DNA of 64,000 bases from Obesumbacterium proteus (GTDB lineage: Bacteria; Pseudomonadota; Gammaproteobacteria; Enterobacterales; Enterobacteriaceae): positions 1,116,001 to 1,180,000 of the forward strand of contig NZ_CP014608.1 in NCBI RefSeq assembly GCF_001586165.1. Reading direction: 5' to 3'. A model generated the notes under the pieces. The model saw only the letters and a list, made by a program, of their open reading frames with translations. It was not told the origin of the DNA and ran no database searches. The first letter of the stretch is position 1. Every line of letters begins with the position of its first letter. Made by a program: the position numbers and the translations under genes. Positions 62,188-64,000 of this stretch are shown here, piece by piece.

Positions 62188-63173
62188 AGTTCTGTCAGCT
62201 CTTTTTTTACGCTAAGATTTTCGAAATATGCCTCCAACGCCTCCAGCTGTTCGCTGGCATCCTCTATGGCGTTGAATGTGCGCCGAAACTGGTCACATGG
62301 GGCGTGTTCTTGGAGATACCAAGATACGTGCTTGCGGGCAATGCGAAATCCCTTACCAGAACCGTAAAAATTATGCAGTTCTTGTACATGCCCTAATAAC
62401 AAGTGCTTAACTTCCTCCAACGGCATGGGTGGAAGCAGCTCCCCTGTGTCCAGATAATGCTGGATTTCCCGGAAGATCCAGGGTCTCCCCTGAGCGGCAC
62501 GTCCTATCATCAGAGCATCGGCTCCAGTGTAGTTGAGTACCTCTCTGGCTTTATGCGGGTCAGTTATGTCTCCATTCGCGATAATCGGGATGGAAACACT
62601 CTGCTTAACTGTCCGAATGCTGTCGTACTCCGCCTCGCCGTTGAATAAGCAAGCACGTGTTCGGCCATGAATAGTCAGGGCCTGAATTCCGCAGCGTTCA
62701 GCCAATTGGGCAATCTCAACACAGTTACGGTGTTCTGGGCTCCAGCCCGTGCGAATTTTAAGCGTTACCGGTACATCTACAGCGTTAACCACCGCGCTGA
62801 GGATTTTTTCAACCAAGTCGGGATACTGCAAAAGCGCAGAACCCGCGAGTTTGCGGTTCACTTTTTTCGCTGGGCAACCCATATTGATATCAATGATCTG
62901 CGCGCCGCTATCAGCGTTGATTTTGGCCGCAGCAGCCATGTCATCAGGGTCACACCCGGCAATTTGCACGGCTCGGATCCCAGGCTCGTCTAAATGCACC
63001 ATACGCAGACGCGACTTATCTGTCTGCCATACTTCCGGATTGGAAGAGAGCATTTCAGAGACAGCCATCCCTGCACCCATTTCGTAGCAAAGCGTCCGAA
63101 AAGGGCGATCGGTTATGCCGGCCATAGGCGCAGCAATAAGGCAATTTTTAAGTTCAATGTGTCCAATGCGCAT
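62169..63173 (-). CDS. dusB: tRNA-dihydrouridine synthase B
   Basis: FMN enzyme that reduces uridine 17 (D-loop) of tRNAs. The 334-residue protein has the barrel blocks APMAGITDRPFRTLCYEMGAG near residue 15, INMGCPAKKVNRKLAGSALL with the catalytic cysteine near residue 98, and IGRAAQGRPWIFREI near 230. The start at 63173 (MRIGHIELKN) matches E. coli. The C-terminus runs about 13 residues past the E. coli end (after AYFENL) and into fis. The promoter just upstream carries the GC-rich discriminator of growth-rate-controlled genes. Confidence 0.94.
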   Translation of the reverse strand: MRIGHIELKNCLIAAPMAGITDRPFRTLCYEMGAGMAVSEMLSSNPEVWQTDKSRLRMVHLDEPGIRAVQIAGCDPDDMAAAAKINADSGAQIIDINMGCPAKKVNRKLAGSALLQYPDLVEKILSAVVNAVDVPVTLKIRTGWSPEHRNCVEIAQLAERCGIQALTIHGRTRACLFNGEAEYDSIRTVKQSVSIPIIANGDITDPHKAREVLNYTGADALMIGRAAQGRPWIFREIQHYLDTGELLPPMPLEEVKHLLLGHVQELHNFYGSGKGFRIARKHVSWYLQEHAPCDQFRRTFNAIEDASEQLEALEAYFENLSVKKELTELCSNNA

Positions 63174-63203
63174 AGACAAAGACTGACCATACTGTGTCCG
63201 CAA

Positions 63204-63240
63204 GGGCGCGTATATTACGCATTTTTGCTTGGATATGAAA
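63204..63240 (-). promoter_or_regulatory. dusB-fis promoter with GC-rich discriminator
   Basis: On the minus strand: -35 TTTCAT (63240-63235), 17-base spacer, -10 TAATAT (63217-63212), then the discriminator CGCGCCC (63210-63204). GC-rich discriminators make promoters sensitive to ppGpp, as known for fis. The rest of the 310-base gap to 63484 is AT-rich with no other clear signal. Confidence 0.72.
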
Positions 63241-63483
63241 GGCCAAACTTTGAACAATCCTCTGTTGTAGATCAATGAAATCGCGGGCTGAGGGCTGGTG
63301 TTTGATTATTTTTGTTGTTTAACATATGGTTATAGTGCAATGGTTAAAAAATGCTCTTTTGTTTTTTACCTTTAGTATTCGCGGTTTTAAGGTGTTTTTG
63401 GCAGCGGCAGTCAAACTAATTGCTGATTAAAGCAGCAATAATGGCGCTATAAATGGGATACATATCGCATTTTAGAGGATGAT

Positions 63484-63963
63484 ATGGACAGTGAAATCGC
63501 ATTATTTTGGTCGAAAATAGTACAAGCACACCCAGATTTAGCTGGCCGTCCTTATCACGCTGAACAGTTTGGTTCGCCGGGTGAGTTAGCGCAGCAGCTT
63601 GCAGACCTTATCGTCAGCGGCGAAAAATATGCTACCTGCGGCTCTTTGGTGGAGTATCAGCACCAAGGAGGCACCATTCCTCACGTGGGTTACCTGACTA
63701 TCGTGCTAGATGGGCGTGAAAAGCCCGTGGCGGCGATAGAAACAACGCAGGTGTCTTTGCGTCGCTTTCGTGATGTAGACGCTGTACTAGCCGCGGCAGA
63801 AGGAGAAGGGGATAAGTCTTTGGCTTATTGGCGGCAGGCTCATCAGACATTTTTTGAAACATCCCTTGCAGCGATAGATAAAAGTTTCACTGAGGATATG
63901 TGGTTGGTCTGTGAGTATTTTCGATTGTTGGGTATTGCCGAAACAAAAACAGCGCCTGAATAA
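63484..63963 (+). CDS. ASCH-domain protein
   Basis: A 159-residue cytoplasmic protein with an ASCH domain (about 25-150), a PUA-like fold linked to RNA binding or, in YqfB, to amide hydrolysis. Supporting blocks: GEKYATCGSLVEY near residue 47 (basic/cysteine site), IETTQVSLRRFRDVDAVLAAAEGEGDKSLAYWRQAH (about 85-120, given in part: VSLRRFRDVD, GDKSLAYW) and the ending LVCEYFRLL. No specific function can be assigned. It is divergent from dusB and has AGAGGA upstream. Its stop codon lies within a terminator. Confidence 0.82.
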   Translation: MDSEIALFWSKIVQAHPDLAGRPYHAEQFGSPGELAQQLADLIVSGEKYATCGSLVEYQHQGGTIPHVGYLTIVLDGREKPVAAIETTQVSLRRFRDVDAVLAAAEGEGDKSLAYWRQAHQTFFETSLAAIDKSFTEDMWLVCEYFRLLGIAETKTAPE

Positions 63964-63975
63964 GGCGCTGTTTTT
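63950..63975 (+). terminator. Terminator overlapping the ASCH gene stop codon
   Basis: CAGCGCCT and AGGCGCTG form an 8-bp stem around GAATA, followed by five T residues. The stop codon TAA (63961-63963) lies in the loop and the first base of the right arm. Confidence 0.82.
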
Positions 63976-64000
63976 AACGGTGGTTCGTTGCGAACGTGGG

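Overview
The window looks like chromosomal DNA of an enterobacterium close to Hafnia/Obesumbacterium. This is inferred from proteins that match E. coli families almost residue for residue, combined with a gene order that E. coli does not have; no 16S or other marker is present. No tRNA, rRNA, CRISPR array, phage or IS element was seen. Nearly all genes are intact.

Layout. (1) 123-4895: the glyoxylate operon aceB-aceA-aceK, converging on an isolated treR (trehalose repressor). (2) 6131-15706: ygiQ, dkgA, tyrB, yjbQ-yjbR, and divergent uvrA/ssb sharing a LexA box, as at E. coli 92 min. (3) 16221-41032: a complete anaerobic purine-degradation block: sigma-54 activator ygeV, ygeW-ygeX-ygeY-hyuA-yqeA, yqeB-yqeC on the opposite strand, mocA, ygfK-ssnA-ygfM-xdhD, xanQ, guaD and a guanine/hypoxanthine permease. 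Internal order is as in E. coli, but the block lies between ssb and yjcE. (4) 41270-45257: yjcE, a palindromic non-coding repeat, and a LysR regulator divergent from cidA-cidB. (5) 45361-51795: a small conserved protein, a periplasmic glucose-1-phosphatase/phytase-type enzyme, a beta-glucoside PTS locus (RpiR regulator, EIIBC, 6-phospho-beta-glucosidase) and a secreted orphan. (6) 52154-61694: one long minus-strand sugar operon: GntR regulator, dgoK, dgoA, SMP-30 lactonase, GalP-like porter, ACS-family aldonate porter, IlvD/Edd dehydratase, DapA-type aldolase, SDR dehydrogenase. (7) 61891-63963: dusB-fis and an ASCH-domain protein.

How the parts work together. In the purine block, permeases bring in xanthine, guanine and hypoxanthine; GuaD deaminates guanine; the XdhD/YgfM/YgfK molybdo-flavoprotein set, matured by YqeB, YqeC and MocA, does the redox step; SsnA, HyuA and YgeY open and trim the ring; YgeX releases ammonia; YgeW and YqeA turn a carbamoyl group into ATP. 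YgeV probably drives two sigma-54 promoters (upstream of ygeW and of ygfK), both preceded by a shared palindrome noticed here.

The sugar operon encodes every step of an oxidative De Ley-Doudoroff-type route (sugar dehydrogenase, lactonase, aldonate dehydratase, KDGal kinase, KDPGal aldolase), plus import of both the sugar and the aldonate and a second, non-phosphorylating aldolase. This is the best candidate for an undescribed pathway module here.
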